Below are positions 39,901 through 52,990 of a stretch of DNA of 64,000 nt, piece after piece. Each line of letters opens with the position of its first letter. The stretch's first letter is position 1. Origin of the DNA: Antennarius striatus (taxonomy: Eukaryota; Chordata; Actinopteri; Lophiiformes; Antennariidae); the NCBI RefSeq assembly GCF_040054535.1, contig NC_090798.1, forward strand, positions 3,760,001-3,824,000, given 5' to 3'. Under the pieces are notes generated by a model. The model did not search any database. It saw only the letters and a program-made list of their open reading frames with translations, and was not told where the DNA came from. The position numbers and the translations under genes are program-made.

Positions 39901-42900
39901 TTCCATGTCACTGCTGAAGAGAAGCACCTAGAGCATGATGCTGCCACCACCAGCGGGGATGGTGCATTAGGAATAATGTGTTACTTTTCTGACACATACA
40001 GTATTTTATGTTTCAGACAAAAAGTTCAATTTTGGTCTCATCTGACCAGGGAACTTTCTTCCACATGTTGAATATGACCCCAGATTTGTGCAGTGCATGA
40101 CCAAGAGTTGTCCTGAGGGCAGACTCTCCAACCTGAACTGAGGAATTGTTCAGTACATCCAAAGTCACTATGGGTCTCTTGGCTGCATCTCTTAGCAGCA
40201 CTCTCCTTGTTTGACCTATAGGTTTAGGTTGATGATCATGTCTCAATAAGTTTGCAGTTGTACCATACTCTATCCATCTCCAGATGATTGATTGAAGAGT
40301 GCTGTGCGAGATGTTCAAAGCTTGGGAAATATTTTTGCTGCTGCTTTAAACTGTGTGTGTGTCTGTGCAAATGTGTGTGCAAATGTTTGTTCAAACTAGA
40401 TTGTGCTCTTAATTTCTATTCGGGAATTACCAAAGTATACAAAATTCAATTAAATTCAATTAAATTTGGTGATAAAATATTAAAAAGTTTATGTTGTATG
40501 AATACTTTCATAAGCCACTGTGCAACAACAAGCCAGGTGAACAACAAGAACTTGGAAAGGTAATCATTACCCAACCTAAAATGAAAGATTGCAACATCCT
40601 ATTCTGAGTATCGGTGAATCATTTTCTTAGTTCAGACTTTCGGCCTGTTTGCTTAGCTCATCACTGCTGCCATGATCACATTGAAAATATATGTCACAGA
40701 AAAGGAAAATTCCAGCAACACATGTTAATAGTAAATGTAAGCCTTTTATAGGTCAGTAGAGCACAACAGATTTGTGAGTTTTTCTCATCTCTTCACTCCA
40801 GGTTCAAGTTTAATATTGAAACAGCAACTTTAAGCAGTGAGGTGCAGGTTTACAAACTGACTTTTTTTTAAATAGTTATTTATTCTTTGCTGATTCAGTT
40901 GTTTTCATTGCTTTTCAGCTCTTATTGTCAGGTTTCTGACCAAGAGGTTCATTGGTGATTATGAAGCAAACACTGGTGAGTTCCAAATAAGAGATGGAAC
41001 AAAGACATGAATCCACTAAATGAATGCGGAAGCCCCCTCTACTAGAGGAAGCTGACTTGTGATCCCCTCATCCATCCTTCTTTTATTGCCCAGGAGCACT
41101 TTATTCCAGAAAGGTCACAATGGATGGGGAGGAAGTGTCCCTTCAGATCCAGGATACTCCCTGTGTCTCCCTCCAGGTAAGTTCTTGATCCCTTCCTTAC
41201 CAGATTGTTCATGTTACTGCAATAAAAATGTTTTGAAGGAACCAAGAAAACTTACAACTAATTTTTTTTAAAGCTTTTTTTTAGCTGTCTTTAAATGGAA
41301 ACCATGATTTATGTCTTTTCAAACAAATGCTAAAGACCTCAGCATTTGTTTCCCTGCCAACTCTTCCTGATTTTTCTTCAAAGTTACATCTCATCAAACT
41401 AGCCAAAGCCATTTTTGCATAAACCAACTCTTTTTTTTTTTTTTTTAATCTCAAAGCGGCATCAGGAATGTATTTAAATTATGAGGAAGGACTCATGATG
41501 AGTATTATGGGTGAAACGTGCCATACAGCTCGGCCCAATCTGCATCGCAGTTCTGTTTACAAAGCTGTTCATTTCCTTAGATAAGGGAGGATGAGGAGGT
41601 TCCTCCTGCAGGATGGCAGTGCCCTCAGAGATCAGGCTGGAGGAAGCAGGTTCAAGGAGTTCAAATATGTTTAGTTGAAAGCAAATAATGGGTATGGTTG
41701 ATTATAAATCTCTGTAGGTGCAGAACAAATGCTCATCGGACAGTCAAAATAATGTCCAGTTAATTTAATTTGGTGGTTAGATCAATACCACCACTTGTGC
41801 GAGATGCAAACCCAAGATCTTCAGTCAAACTGGGACAATGCAATCATTCAGCTACTGGGACATAACTGGGAATGCACCACATATCATAGACCCCTGCTTT
41901 ATCAATGAAAGAGTTCATCTGAAACTGAAAGCTTTACATGAGTGAGGCTTGTGAATGTAGTTTATACATATATTACATATATGTATATACATATACATAT
42001 ACACATTTATATTTATTTTCACCCCTGGTAGCAGTACTGGTTGGTTTCTTTATATTTTCTCACATTTACTGTTGAAATGAGTTATTAACGTGTCTGTGGG
42101 TGTGTTTTTTAGGATGATCCTGAGGGTTTGTACTGCCAGGAGCAGATCAACAGGTCAGACTCATTTACTTAAACATCAGTTAAACTGATAAGTGTTATTC
42201 TGCAATGACTTTATAATGACTGCATGTTCAGGTCAATCTACTGGGCGGATGGGTACGTCCTGGTTTTCTCCATCACAGACTACAACAGCTACCGCACCAT
42301 CCAGCCGCTGTACCAACACGTTCGACGCATCCACCCGTCTGGAAACATACCAGTTATACTGGTCAGTGTGTTTGTGAGTCTCTAAAAGGAATATAGCAAA
42401 ATCTAATCCTAGTAATCTAATCTAATTTGTTTTAATCTGTAATCTGCTTCAGGTTGGCAACAAGAGTGACCTGCTTAGAGCCCGACAAGTGCCAGCAGAC
42501 GAAGGCGAGACTTTAGCAGCTTCACTAGGTGGGACATCGTCATCTTCTTTCTCTTCCTCTTTAGTTCTGTTGCTGTGATTTGGAATATAACTTTAGGATT
42601 CACCTGTTTCTGCTGCCAACCAGAATCACACAGAAATTCTTTGGTTTTGACAAAGTTTCATCTCAGAAGTTTAGCAAAACATGGACAGTGTGACGACTGA
42701 ACTGCACATATTGTATTTATGCTATGAAGTACAATTCTAAATATGAGTAGTTGACATGGACTGGGCTTCACAAGTAATTAATTCATGTACTCCAGTATAA
42801 AGCGAGGACTTTCAAATGCTTTTATGGGTCAATAAATCATGCCCTTCAAATAAATAACGTGTTTATAGAGGTTTTGAATTAATTTTTGAATTAAAGGAAT

Positions 42901-45019
42901 CAAAGACAAATTGATCTCTTTAAATTGTATATCATTGAAAGTAACTTCTCACTTATATATCTATTACTTTCCAGGCACTTCTTAATGAAAAACGCAATTT
43001 TCTATTCACATTTTCTTCTTCATTATCAGGTCTGCTGAAACTTACTTCCTCGCTTCTTCTCGTCTCCTCTTATTATTTGTCTTCTATTTCATCATTTCAT
43101 TTTGCCGTTTAATTTCCAAAGCATCAGTTATCTGTCCTGACATTTTCTCCTGTCAGTTCTGTGGCATTCAAAACATGAAAGGTGTTTTGTTTTTGTGCAA
43201 ACACTTGAATTCAGCAACCACAGAAAACACACATTTTCCCACAGTAGCCAATTTTTTAAACGCATCTGACAGATATTTATTCAAAGTCTGAGACTGTCGT
43301 CCAATTATAACCGGCATTGAGTAAATAAAAAATCCATTGAGGCTTAGGGACACACACATGCACAGACACACACACACACACATCTGTCTCCTAAACTATA
43401 TCTTGCAAGTTGCCTAATGAACAAGGAATGCCAAGTGTTATCAGACAGATAAGGGCAGCGCTGATGTGGAAACTGCTTCTGCTTGCAGGGGGGGTTTACT
43501 TTGAGGCCTCGGCCCGAGAGAACCACGAGGGAGTCCATGCTGCCTTCCTACATCTCTGTCAGGAGGTGGGACTTTATTATTGTTCTTTTATTGCCTTGTT
43601 AAGGGATGCAAAGTGCTCTGACTCTAGATTTGTCTGCAAACAGCTAAGAATTTTTTTTCAGTTTAAACATCCTATGGGAATGCTGATTACAGTCCATTTC
43701 CCACTAATGCACCAGCAAAAAAAAAAAAAAAAATGGACAGAAAGAGGTTTACCAGCTGGTTGTTCTGTATATTTGCTTTTCTGGTTGAGCAATAAGAGAG
43801 AACCCTAACCCTCCCAGAGGCACAGTGGGATCGTTGAGACCGTTTGCTGGTTTTCAAGACGGCAGATCTACGAGCCGCAGGGGCATACTGCTGTTTTTGA
43901 TTGTAACATCACTTCATCTTAAAATGAAATGTCCTCCAAAAAAGTGCTTGGAGCTCTCGAATCCTGGGTACTACATGCATGAATGAGGTAAAAAAAAAAA
44001 ACTTTTTAAAAAAGGTAAAAACTGATGCTTCTTCCTTTGTTCTTTTCTTTTAAACTGAAAAACGTATCTGCCAGTGGATTTATTATAGAGGTCAACTGTT
44101 CACAACAGATCAGGTGACTCTAAATAAAAAAGCCAGTTGAAAATTTAAATTCAACTCTGTAGTTCCCCTTAGGATTACCGAATGCTTTATCATCTGTCAG
44201 GTCATTGCATTTTGGGTCCCTTGACTAACCAGTCAAAAGTCAAGTCAAGTCAACTTTGATTTTATAAGGCGCTGAATCACACCGTAAGCATCTCAAAGTG
44301 TTTTACGGTCAGAAAAAAAGAGAAAACCGACTATAGCAAAGCTTGAAGTGACAGCGGCCAAGAAAAACTCCCCATTGGGAAGAAACTTGGGGCAGATCCT
44401 GACTGTCTGGTGGGTGGTCCTCTGCCTTGACCGATTGGGGGATAGAGTCAGAGTGGAGGCCGGTCAAGAAAAGTATTTCAGCAATAAAAAAAATGACTGA
44501 CAGATCTACTCCATACTTATCTTACATTTCTTACCTTGAAACTGCAAACAAAGCAGGTGGACTCTATGATGTCTGAAGAGATAAGTGTTTATTTCTGAAG
44601 TCAGCAGCAACCCCAATGTAGCCACAAGAAAAGATTAGTGATAATATGTCACTGTTGTTTATTCTACTGATCTAAAATCTTGAAAAGTTTCAAGAGAAAA
44701 TGTACTTCATAAACTATAATAAATTATAGATAATAGTTAAATGTATTTGCTACATTAAAACACTCTGGTTTGAGATCTGACTGTGCTGTAAATAGATATG
44801 ACTTGGGTTCTTGCTGTCCACACTTAACAAGTCTGGTTTTATTTCAGTGAGTCTCTGTCTTCTGTGCTGCAGGTGATCCGGGCACTTGGGGGAGGGAACG
44901 GGGAGAAAAGAAGAGGAGGTCTCCACCTGGCCAGACCCAAATCTCCTAACATGCAGGAGCTGAAGAGGAGGTTCAGGCAGGTCCTCTCCTCTAAAGTCAA
45001 ATCGTCCACAACCCTCTGA
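36955..45019 (+). CDS. rasl11a: Ras-like protein family member 11A (RASL11A), complete, 8 coding exons
   Basis: Exons: 36955-37114, 40919-40975, 41094-41176, 42113-42153, 42232-42361, 42453-42528, 43489-43565, 44873-45019. Phases fit and give 256 residues (human about 242). An atypical small GTPase; mammalian RASL11A is reported to act in the nucleolus on rRNA transcription. The P-loop is GASNVGKT (residues 46-53), the effector-side segment [16 protein letters not shown], the G3 region QIQDTPCV in place of DTAGQ, G4 NKSD and G5 EASA. The C-terminus [15 protein letters not shown] is a RASL11 signature. There is no CAAX box, as expected for the family. NFLLVPIPE near the N-terminus matches RASL11A rather than RASL11B. 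The first ATG (36955) directly follows an in-frame TAA. A second Met at codon 12 (36988) has a better context, so either may be used. Divergent from usp12. Confidence 0.95.
38218..39126 (-). CDS. Unrecognised 302-codon intronless ORF, antisense in rasl11a intron 1
   Basis: One uninterrupted frame from ATG (39126) to TGA (38218), in AT-rich sequence where a frame this long is not expected by chance. I do not recognise the family. The N-terminal third is charged and looks helical, possibly coiled coil ([18 protein letters not shown], then [15 protein letters not shown]). The middle is polar and of low order. The C-terminal part has a short aromatic segment ([13 protein letters not shown]) followed by an acidic patch (PDDEDEEQ). 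There is no signal peptide and no clear membrane segment. A second Met is at codon 2, and '[11 protein letters not shown]' offers a third start at codon 17. No poly(A) signal or poly(A) tail is seen just downstream, so a recent retrocopy is not supported. It could be a lineage-specific single-exon gene, the last exon of a larger antisense gene, or part of an old mobile element. Confidence 0.5.
   Translation of the reverse strand: MMTPDDSPDGKILTKNMSDENSEDLFLQRCIKNYMDNVIADTHFMKFTVSQKMKQIAYWEDTRKDTRKELKELQTYLCEVQRHLERCLEETFANLQTQLNSNKDFRVNLTPQTNMDLSSERVSCAQAGQALDQCNTRSSPDPTGTLLSQRNSTSALESADGHQSQEKLDVSVQPKTVILQGITECTNLCGKAKDDPLLNTKELKSNGHMEDIEPTGDKDETVLCQHLGNTCMDKLNDINESSLVNPEQHVSLDLVTRRSKFSSWWHRVMTVLWCKILPDDEDEEQVTVTQVQYPVITNREDA
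39775..40345 (-). mobile_element. Degraded Tc1-like transposon (transposase pseudogene)
   Basis: Minus-strand reading gives [16 protein letters not shown], then [14 protein letters not shown], the helix-turn-helix part of a Tc1 transposase, then a jump to [12 protein letters not shown] with the segment between deleted. After a stop come GGGSIML with a stop where Trp is expected, and FRQDNDPKQ (catalytic Asp region). Internal deletion, stops and frameshifts show it cannot make transposase. It sits in rasl11a intron 1, about 0.6 kb from the antisense ORF. Confidence 0.88.
44215..44475 (-). repeat. Interspersed repeat remnant in last intron of rasl11a
   Basis: 'gtcaagtcaagtcaactttg' followed by 'ggccaagaaaaactccccat' and 'gggaagaaacttggggcaga' is a well-known fish repeat layout (inverse of the 6.7 kb tail). 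It is degraded and non-coding. Confidence 0.65.
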
Positions 45020-45069
45020 TGGCCGAACAGGACCAAAAAACGTCACATAGCACCAAGTTCTTCCTTGGA

Positions 45070-45075
45070 AATAAA
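45070..45075 (+). terminator. Candidate poly(A) signal for rasl11a
   Basis: AATAAA 51 bases after the stop codon would give a very short 3' UTR. A later AATAAA near 45825 is an alternative. Confidence 0.35.
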
Positions 45076-47013
45076 ACTTCTTCTTTGATGAAAGGCCTTA
45101 ACATAAAAGACTTAGTTCTGACTAACAAGTTTGGGAATTCAAGTCATTAATGGCATGAAAAGGCAGACGTCCAGTTCTGCCTTGACCGAAGCCTTTTAAC
45201 GATCACAAACAGCCATCATCAGACAGACATAAAGACTAGATGGAGCTCTCTGGCAATTAAGCTCTTCACTGTCGCTCAATGACGGTCAACATAACCTCCT
45301 CCCAGGCCAAAAGGATGCTGCTCATACCAAACAAAGGCTGCTAAACAAACTGCTCTTGTTGCATCAGACACTTTGGCCCTAAACCTTGAGACAGATTGTG
45401 TCTCCTGTTTTCTCCGGATTCAAAATCCCTCTGGCTACATCAGTTGGAAACGGTGGATTTAATATGTCAAATTCTTAATATGTCAGAAAACCTTTATGAT
45501 ATAAAATAGTTGCTTCTAACGGTTCATGTTTCTCATTACATGTTGCATTGCCTTCTATTTGGAGTTAAGAGATTTTTTGCAACTGGATGAAGTTTGACGC
45601 CTTCCTGAACTTTGCTGATTGCCTTCATCGTGTCTGTTAAAGATTTCGAGTCTTATTAAGAAAGTCGTCTGAACCCAAACAGGAAATGACCTCAAAGACA
45701 TAGCGGTCAGGGCCTGTCAGTTGAGACAAATGCTGACATTTGACAGCAGGAAAGGAAGCCTTCTGTATAACAACAAATCAAGGACAAACTCCTGATATGT
45801 ATGAATGGCAAAGGCTGACAACAATAAAATCTTTTAATGCTATTAAAAGGGATTTCTTTGTGCACAATGTACAAACTCCAATTAGTTATTGCCAGAATAA
45901 TAGAAAATGTATTAATAACCTCAGATAACTATTTCATAACTTTCCCCCTATCCACTTCAATGTAAATTGACTCCTGAAAGTTTTCTTCTAAAAACCAAAA
46001 GCAATGATAGCTGCAAATAAATACATATATAATTTTTTTCAGGAGCTATGAATTGGGACATCTGCAAATTATTGTTTTCAAGTTGCAGTTGTTGGGTTTT
46101 TTTGTTTTTTTTTACCCTTTTCTGCTATAATAAAGGGTATGTTCCATTCACACCAGGACAAATGCCATTTATCCAGGAGCTTTTGTGTTCTTGAAGACAA
46201 ATTTCAATTTTTGTGTTTAAATTTAGTTTGAAATGATTTCATTTTGGTCATTTTGTCATTCTCACAAAAAATGGAAAGCAATTTCTGACATGACCCAGTT
46301 CATAATTCCAGCTCTTTATTAATGACTTTAACTGCAACAAACAACAGAGTCCGTTAATGCTTTGCTTGGGTTACTGGAGGTGTAGTTAGACTTGCTTTAA
46401 ACCCCTAAAGCCATCATTAAATTGTCCAATCTCCTCCTAAAGCGCTATCCATTACAGTACATACATATGAATGCATGTGACTCACATTTACAGGCCTGTA
46501 ATTTACCCATAATTGTGAAAAAGCAAACATTTCCACCATGGTTCAGTCCAAAGAATCCAAACTGTAGGTGTGAAAGCACAATTAATGGCCTGCAGGCTGC
46601 AGAGTGTTTCGTTTCTATTGTTTTGAAAGTAAGATTTTAGAGCTGTGTGGAATCAATGTGGCTTCAGAGGGCCCCATTTCTCAAAAGAGAAGGTATTTCT
46701 GGCTGAGTCACAGCTTTGTGGTACCAAGAGACCCTTTTCTGAGCCTGAGCAGTTTCACGAGAGACTGTACAGCCTGTGTTCACGGTTTGTGAAGCGTTCT
46801 AGCTGCACAATTCAGACTGTGCTCTCTGGAAAACATGGCGAATCAGATCAAGTACGTAAAAGGAAGTGGGGAAGTGTTTTGCTAGTGTTTGTGTTTTCTG
46901 CTGTTCTCATGACCTCTCCTCTGGTTGACAAATGCACAATTCCCAATGAAGACAAAATTCCTCAGCATCTGGAGTTTCTTTCTTGGTCACTAAACAGCAA
47001 CTCTAACCATTTT

Positions 47014-47090
47014 ACACACAGGCATACACACCCACACACATACACAGACACACACACGTACATGCACACACATGCAAACACACACTCACC
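47014..47090. repeat. (CA)n-rich microsatellite
   Basis: Imperfect CA/TACA tract. The ORFs that cross it (His/Thr-rich on one strand, Cys/Val-rich on the other) are artefacts. Confidence 0.9.
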
Positions 47091-50000
47091 CTTAAAAATT
47101 GTTTGCTGATCCTAACTTGAGACCTATTGCCCCCTCCGACCTTTGCAAGCAGCAGGGTTCCGTCAGGGTCTGCAAAAATGTTGAGATGAAGCTTTTCAAC
47201 TCGCTGCAAATCGAGACGACATTTGATGAATGCGATACAAACTAAAACATGTGTGTGCAAGTGTTTGTGAGGGCAGGATCACTTTCAACTACTTTATGTC
47301 CAATTTCCTCTTCCTTTGAATGACCTCTATTTTCCTTAAAGCTGGTAATTTTACATGTTAAATGCGAGTTTATGTGATAGATGCAGAGTTAATGTGACAT
47401 TTATGAGGCTGGATTTAGAAAGTACAGTCTCCTCTAAGCGTTCCCTTTTTTGGTAAGGCAAAAGAGAGACAAAGTGAACTTCTGGATTTGAGAAAATCAG
47501 GATAAAACTAAATATCCAGTTTTGATGCAGCATAATGTTACTCGAGTGTACCAAGCAGTCCAGTCCATTTTTCTGTGTGATGACAATGAACAGAACACAG
47601 TTCTTTCACAAACTCTTTCAGGCCACTTGTGCAGACAGTAAAGAAAAATGACCAGACGGTGTGTATGATCTCATTGGATAGGTTACCGACAGAATATCAC
47701 TTTCGCCTTTTTTTTTTTTTTGTCAGCTTTGCATTTTTTTGTCATGCAGCAAAGGATGAAATGATGTGACTTTTGTCATTCCACATAGATGAAATTAGCG
47801 ATAGGCTCAGGGTTATCAGGGAATAGCTAAGTGAATGAGGTAAAGATAATTGTTTCTTGCAGCAGATGATATATGAAAATTAGTCAGGAACTCTTTGATG
47901 GCTCACACGCCTCAGGGAGATAACGGTGGAGGAGAGTTGTCCTGATCAGCAGCGAGATACCCAATGGATTCCAGACACTGGTGCTGGTGGCTGATGACTC
48001 TGCTGGGACAGATCAGGCCTATGCATGTATGCATTAACTTCTGGATGCTAGTTAAAAAAGGTCTCCCGGGCAATAGTAAAATGTTGGTTTGACCCATCCA
48101 TCCACAATCCCAGTCTCCTCCATGTGCAGGCTTTCCTGCTCATTATACCACATATAGGAGTATATTTAGACATCCTGGTGTTAATCATGGTGGTTAGACC
48201 ATACTGTGGTGTAACAATAAAACTCTTGTGATAATTACACTTCCAAAGCTCCATGGGCTGTATTTCTGCTTCAAACAGATGATGTAACTGGGTCGTTTCG
48301 AGTGTTTTGCTTTGATTTGGTGAACTGGCAACTTGAGATGATGTCACACACATGAAACTGCATTTGAAAGCTATCATAAATTTTTAAACTTCCAAGGCTT
48401 AGAAATCCATAATGCAATGCATGACAGTTACCCTGGCTGACAAAGCAGAGGCTTTGTCAGCAGTTATTCATACTGTTGATATAATCTATAAAAAGAAAAG
48501 AAAAGACATGTTTAACTCACAAGCACACAGAAATTCTCAGATAATCTTTATTCTTATTATATTCTACATTTTTTCGATAAATGATATCACAAAAATCCAC
48601 CCTGAGCTTCCAAAACAAATGTATCTGTGGTCTTGTTCTGTTGACCGCTATGGGAAAGCATTTAATACACAACAGTAGTGTGGAGGACATAAACCAGCTG
48701 TGTGACCATGCATCTTAATGTCTCATTCTGCTATCTGTAGGAGGTGGGAAGTCTCATCTGGAATGAAGTTAAGACTTTAAACCCACAGACAGAAAGGAAG
48801 GAGCAGATGGTCGCAGATTTATGACTTAAGGAAGTAACATAAAATAAGAAAAAGATCAAAATGAATATAAGTAAGAAGAGAGTAAATCATCACCACATTA
48901 AAAGATTGTAGACAGAAGGGGTGGGGGGGGTGGGAAGTGGCTGCTGAAGGGAGAGAGTCAGAAAGATAAAAATAAGGCAGAGAATCACAAAACTATCAGC
49001 TTTTTTGGACAGACATAAACAAGCCAACATCAGCTTTTGGCATAAATCATGATAGGAAAAGTTTGACTCCTCAGCACAACAGTAATGTTTAGAGTGATGA
49101 TTAAATGATGTGAAAAGCCAGAACTGCTTTGTGATGATTACAATCAACACTTTTAAATTTGATATACAGTCGATTTTTAGCATTTTAGGGAAACAGAATG
49201 AACAACGCACAATAAGATAGTCAGAGTTGGTGGTTTGTGAGACAGATTAGGTGATTGTTTTAATTTTATGATTACATTGAAACTATGTGGACACATTAAA
49301 GAAACATATACTCAGTGCATTTCTTGATGGGTGACCATTATGAATATATAGAAAAATATATTCATAAATTTATTTCTTCACTGCTACCATAATACTAGGC
49401 ATCCAGACCAATCATCAGAACTTGTGAGGTAATGAGGTGAGATGACAACACTGCAACCTCTGGTAGCCCATAGTGTTTGGACCAAATGGCTTATCTTATC
49501 ACCTGTTAGCTTGTGAGAACATTTTGTAATTGGTCTGAACTATGCAGAAAATATTTGCACATTATAAATGAAGTAAATTGTTTAGCTGAGGTGTGTTTGG
49601 TTCTTGTTCGGCATAGTAATTAATTATTGAGGACAAGCTCTCAGCTGAAGGGAAAAAGATGTTTCTGCAAAATGCTGAAATTTCCATTTTGAGCACAAGG
49701 GACTTAAAACTTCCTGTATATGTTAACATAAAAATTGAATTCCAGAGTTCATTCTTGACCTTTTCAACAGTATATCACAAAACAATCTCAGTATGTCTGT
49801 CGAGTAAGTGTTTGGGTTAGGCACTGTCTCCTCTTGTGCTACTAATTCAGCAACAGCTGCATGATACTTCCAGCTTTGCTGCAGGAAGTTGAGCCAAATG
49901 AATCTAAACATGGTGCTTTTTGTGTTCATTATATAAATGACTGGTGCTACATGTTTGAAACTCCAGATGAAAGCAGAACTGAGCATTGCAGAAACGTGTT

Positions 50001-51004
50001 TCATCTAAAAAAATAGAAATCTAAACTTGTAATGTACTTACAACTGATAAGTCTTGATGTATTTATCTTTCTTTTGGACGCAACTCAGTGAAACATGACT
50101 TCTTCCAGACTTTAATTACTTCCTGTCTTTAACTCCAAGAATAAGTTTTGTTTATACCTTTTGGCCTCTTCCTTGAATATCTGTCTAAATGGATGTAAGT
50201 ATAGGGTTAATGCACAAACATGTGAGGTTTGTCTCTATTTTTGGCTCCAAAGCTCCCAGCGGGCAACCCGTTTAGCCTCCCATTTCCCCTCTCCCCACGA
50301 CTGCCCCTGGTCTTTGTATTTCCCTCTTAATATAAAGAATTTCTTGCAAGTAAGAAAGGCATCCAAAACCAAGTTTTAACTGGACTAAGAATAAACTGTC
50401 CAATAACAGTTGTTGTTGAAAGATGTCAGGGCATTGAACTTCTAACATACTTCCCTAAGGAATACTGAACTTCTGGGCTTCTTCTAATTCCTCAGTCCGT
50501 ATCTTCATCAACATGTTTCCAACCATGTCTTTGCTCAGTCTGCCTCACCTCATCTGAGCGCACAGCGTGTTTTTAAGATTAATGACTACGGTTCGAATCT
50601 CAACACATATTCTTAGTTGTTGCAACTGGAACAATTTCAAAATAAGCAACTCTTTCTTGTGTGCAACTCTGGAGCTGATTTTTTGATGAATCATATGAAA
50701 TAACAATGAGAGAGATAAGTAGCTGCAGTAAAAAGGCCTGTTTACATTCGGCCGGCTTCAGTCTCTGCTATTTTCTCCAGATGCTCTTATTTCCTATTCT
50801 CATAAGTAATACAACAATTGCATTGTGATGAACTTCCAATTATGAGAGAGAAACATTAAATTAAATCATAAAACCTTTGTTAAAACGTTAAGTTGTTGTG
50901 TTGTCAGAATGCATCAGACTAAATTTTAACTAAGTTTTGTAATAATGTTTATGAAAATAGTATGACAGTTTGGAAAAGTGGGATCGTGGATTCCTATTTA
51001 GCCC

Positions 51005-51101
51005 TGCAAAAAACTAATAACCTGTCCGGGGTGCCAAAGGTAGCAGGGATAGCCCCCAAAAGTGATGCTGACAATGAATGAATGAATGAATGAATGAATG
51101 G
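51005..51101 (+). repeat. Fish interspersed repeat tail with (AATG)n
   Basis: 'acctgtccggggtgcc' then a degraded middle and five 'gaat' units resemble the same family as the 0.4 kb copy. Confidence 0.6.
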
Positions 51102-52389
51102 CTAGATGGCTACATTTTACACAAACACCATAAAATATAACAATTGTTTTACATTGTTGTTGGGGACTCTGTCACTCTTAATACATAATAACTTAAAGTC
51201 TACGTATAGCCATAGGTTATTCCCTGCCATCTCCTATATTATATGCTCACCTTACTATTTATGAGTTATTTTATTACTTCACCTAAGCATTGTGTGTAGA
51301 TTTCACGCTTTTCAAGAGGAAAAATCTTCTTTCAGCAGATTGTCAAAAATAAAAACTGAGCAGGAATTATAGGTAACAGTCATCTAATCAATACCAGCTT
51401 AATTTACATGAACATAAATGATTATTGATGTGGTCATATCATCAGGTCGGTTTAGTTTATGTTGTATGTCACAGCTTTCCTTCCGTGTGCGTTTCAGGAA
51501 AGACTTTTCAGTTCATTTTTGTGAGACGACACAAGATACAAGAGATTTTTTTTTTTTTCCTCAGTCGTTGTCATAACAAATACAAAGCAAGCACAGCAAC
51601 TTTGTGTGCATTTTGTGTGCATGCTTTTGTGTGAGCTCACCCAGACATTGAGGCGAGCTGCCTCCTGGACGCTGGTGGAGCGATACAGGCTGCGAGCCAA
51701 ACTATTACAAAATGTGAGGACGAAAAAAGAAACCATGTGTCTGTGTGTTGGATGAAGAAACACAACAGCTCTGTTAAACCTTAATGCTGCGATGGAGTTA
51801 ATACATTTTCTATTACAGAGAGGTCATTAGAGAGAAACACCACATCCAAACGCCCTTTTTCTTTTTCTGAGATTAACTTGCAGATGGGAGTCAGAAAGGA
51901 GTGGAGGGATGAGTAATGCTTGACTTATCAACATTGTCCTTGTTGAATTTTTGCAAACACGACTTGAGCTTTCCCTGCAGGAATCTGTGTTCTTTCTCCT
52001 CGCCCCTTCTTATTTTTCATTAATTTCACTCTACTTTTCTGCATTTCTGACTTTTCATCATTCCTCCTTTGATGTGTGGTCCAATTACACACAATATCAG
52101 ATAAGGCAAATTTGTAGCCTGACAGAGGAAGGGCCAGCAAAGGAAAAGAAAGGCACTGAATGGACATTTCAACACAAGTCAATGTGGAATTGACTACTGT
52201 TAAATATATGATGCAGTTTAACGGTCTCAATGATCCTGTGGCGTGTTTCTACAGCATGCGAAGCAGGAATAGGATAACGTTCAATAAACTTAAGCGTAGA
52301 AAGAGAGCTGCAGATGTCGTCCACGTTTTGTGACATCATCGCTCTGCTATGAAAGAGTGTATTTAGTATAATTTATTGGAACATCCCAA

Positions 52390-52767
52390 ATGTGGCTCCA
52401 GCTGTATTCCCAATATTCAAAATGTAACTGTATGTTTTGTAACCAGCCCTTTTATGGCAATAGTTATAACTATAAGGCCTCACCTGAGGGCCTTATTCAA
52501 CAATTTATCCTGTCTTGTATGGAGGGGCCTCATGGTGGCCCCTACAGCTCCACACCTCTGCACGCAGCGGTGCCGGTCAGTCTTGAGAATGAAGCCCCAC
52601 ACCACCACCATCACCCATTGCTGACCGCTAAGTGGCCATTTCATAAAGATGAGTGCCATTCAGGAAAGAAAGAAGCTGTGACTGATTCAAAGAGATGCTT
52701 ATGGCAGAGCCTGTCAACACCTGGATATAAGGAGGTGGTTTGGATGCGTATAGCATCCTGTGGATGA
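52390..52767 (+). other. Unassigned 125-codon ORF, possible decayed exon or conserved element
   Basis: The plus frame from ATG 52390 includes a Cys-rich start (CNCMFCNQPFYG), a Pro/His-rich centre with five His in a row, and a charged end. A minus-strand frame over 52628-52906 is also open. I do not recognise either product, and no convincing splice partners are visible. It could be non-coding sequence with chance open frames. Confidence 0.2.
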
Positions 52768-52917
52768 ACTCCAACGTACGTAGGTCTGCCTCAGCAGTAT
52801 CCCAAAGGATTCTTTTAAATCCATATATCACAAGTAATCGGTGACAATGCAGAAGGTAAATTTTAATGCCTGTAAAAGCCCAAAGATTCAGAAATTTTAG
52901 AAGCAAAGCAACACAGG

Positions 52918-52990
52918 CAGGTAGGTAACTTTATTAATCCCTTGAAATTGTCATCTCTGTTACACTACACACAGCACAGTACAGTATAGC
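52918..52990 (+). repeat. Possible interspersed repeat end
   Basis: 'actttattaatcccttgaaa' followed by 'cacagcacagtacagtata' resembles the terminal part of several fish repeats. Family not determined. Confidence 0.4.

Noticed and set aside
43168..43383. Cys/Val-rich and His/Thr-rich ORFs over dinucleotide repeats (also at 5.3, 9.6 and 47.0 kb)
   Set aside because: They are translations of microsatellites.
36955..45019. Calling the GTPase RASL11B
   Set aside because: The N-terminal NFLLVPIPE and the [22 protein letters not shown] segment fit RASL11A better than RASL11B.
46645..47109. 154-codon ORF in the spacer
   Set aside because: Its second half runs through the (CA)n tract, the first half has no family resemblance, and no splice sites fit.
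50588..50600. 'ggttcgaatc' B-box-like word, and a similar word near 17.96 kb, as tRNA genes
   Set aside because: No acceptor, D-arm or anticodon-arm pairing could be built around them. The only convincing B-box is in the SINE-like repeat at 36.31 kb.
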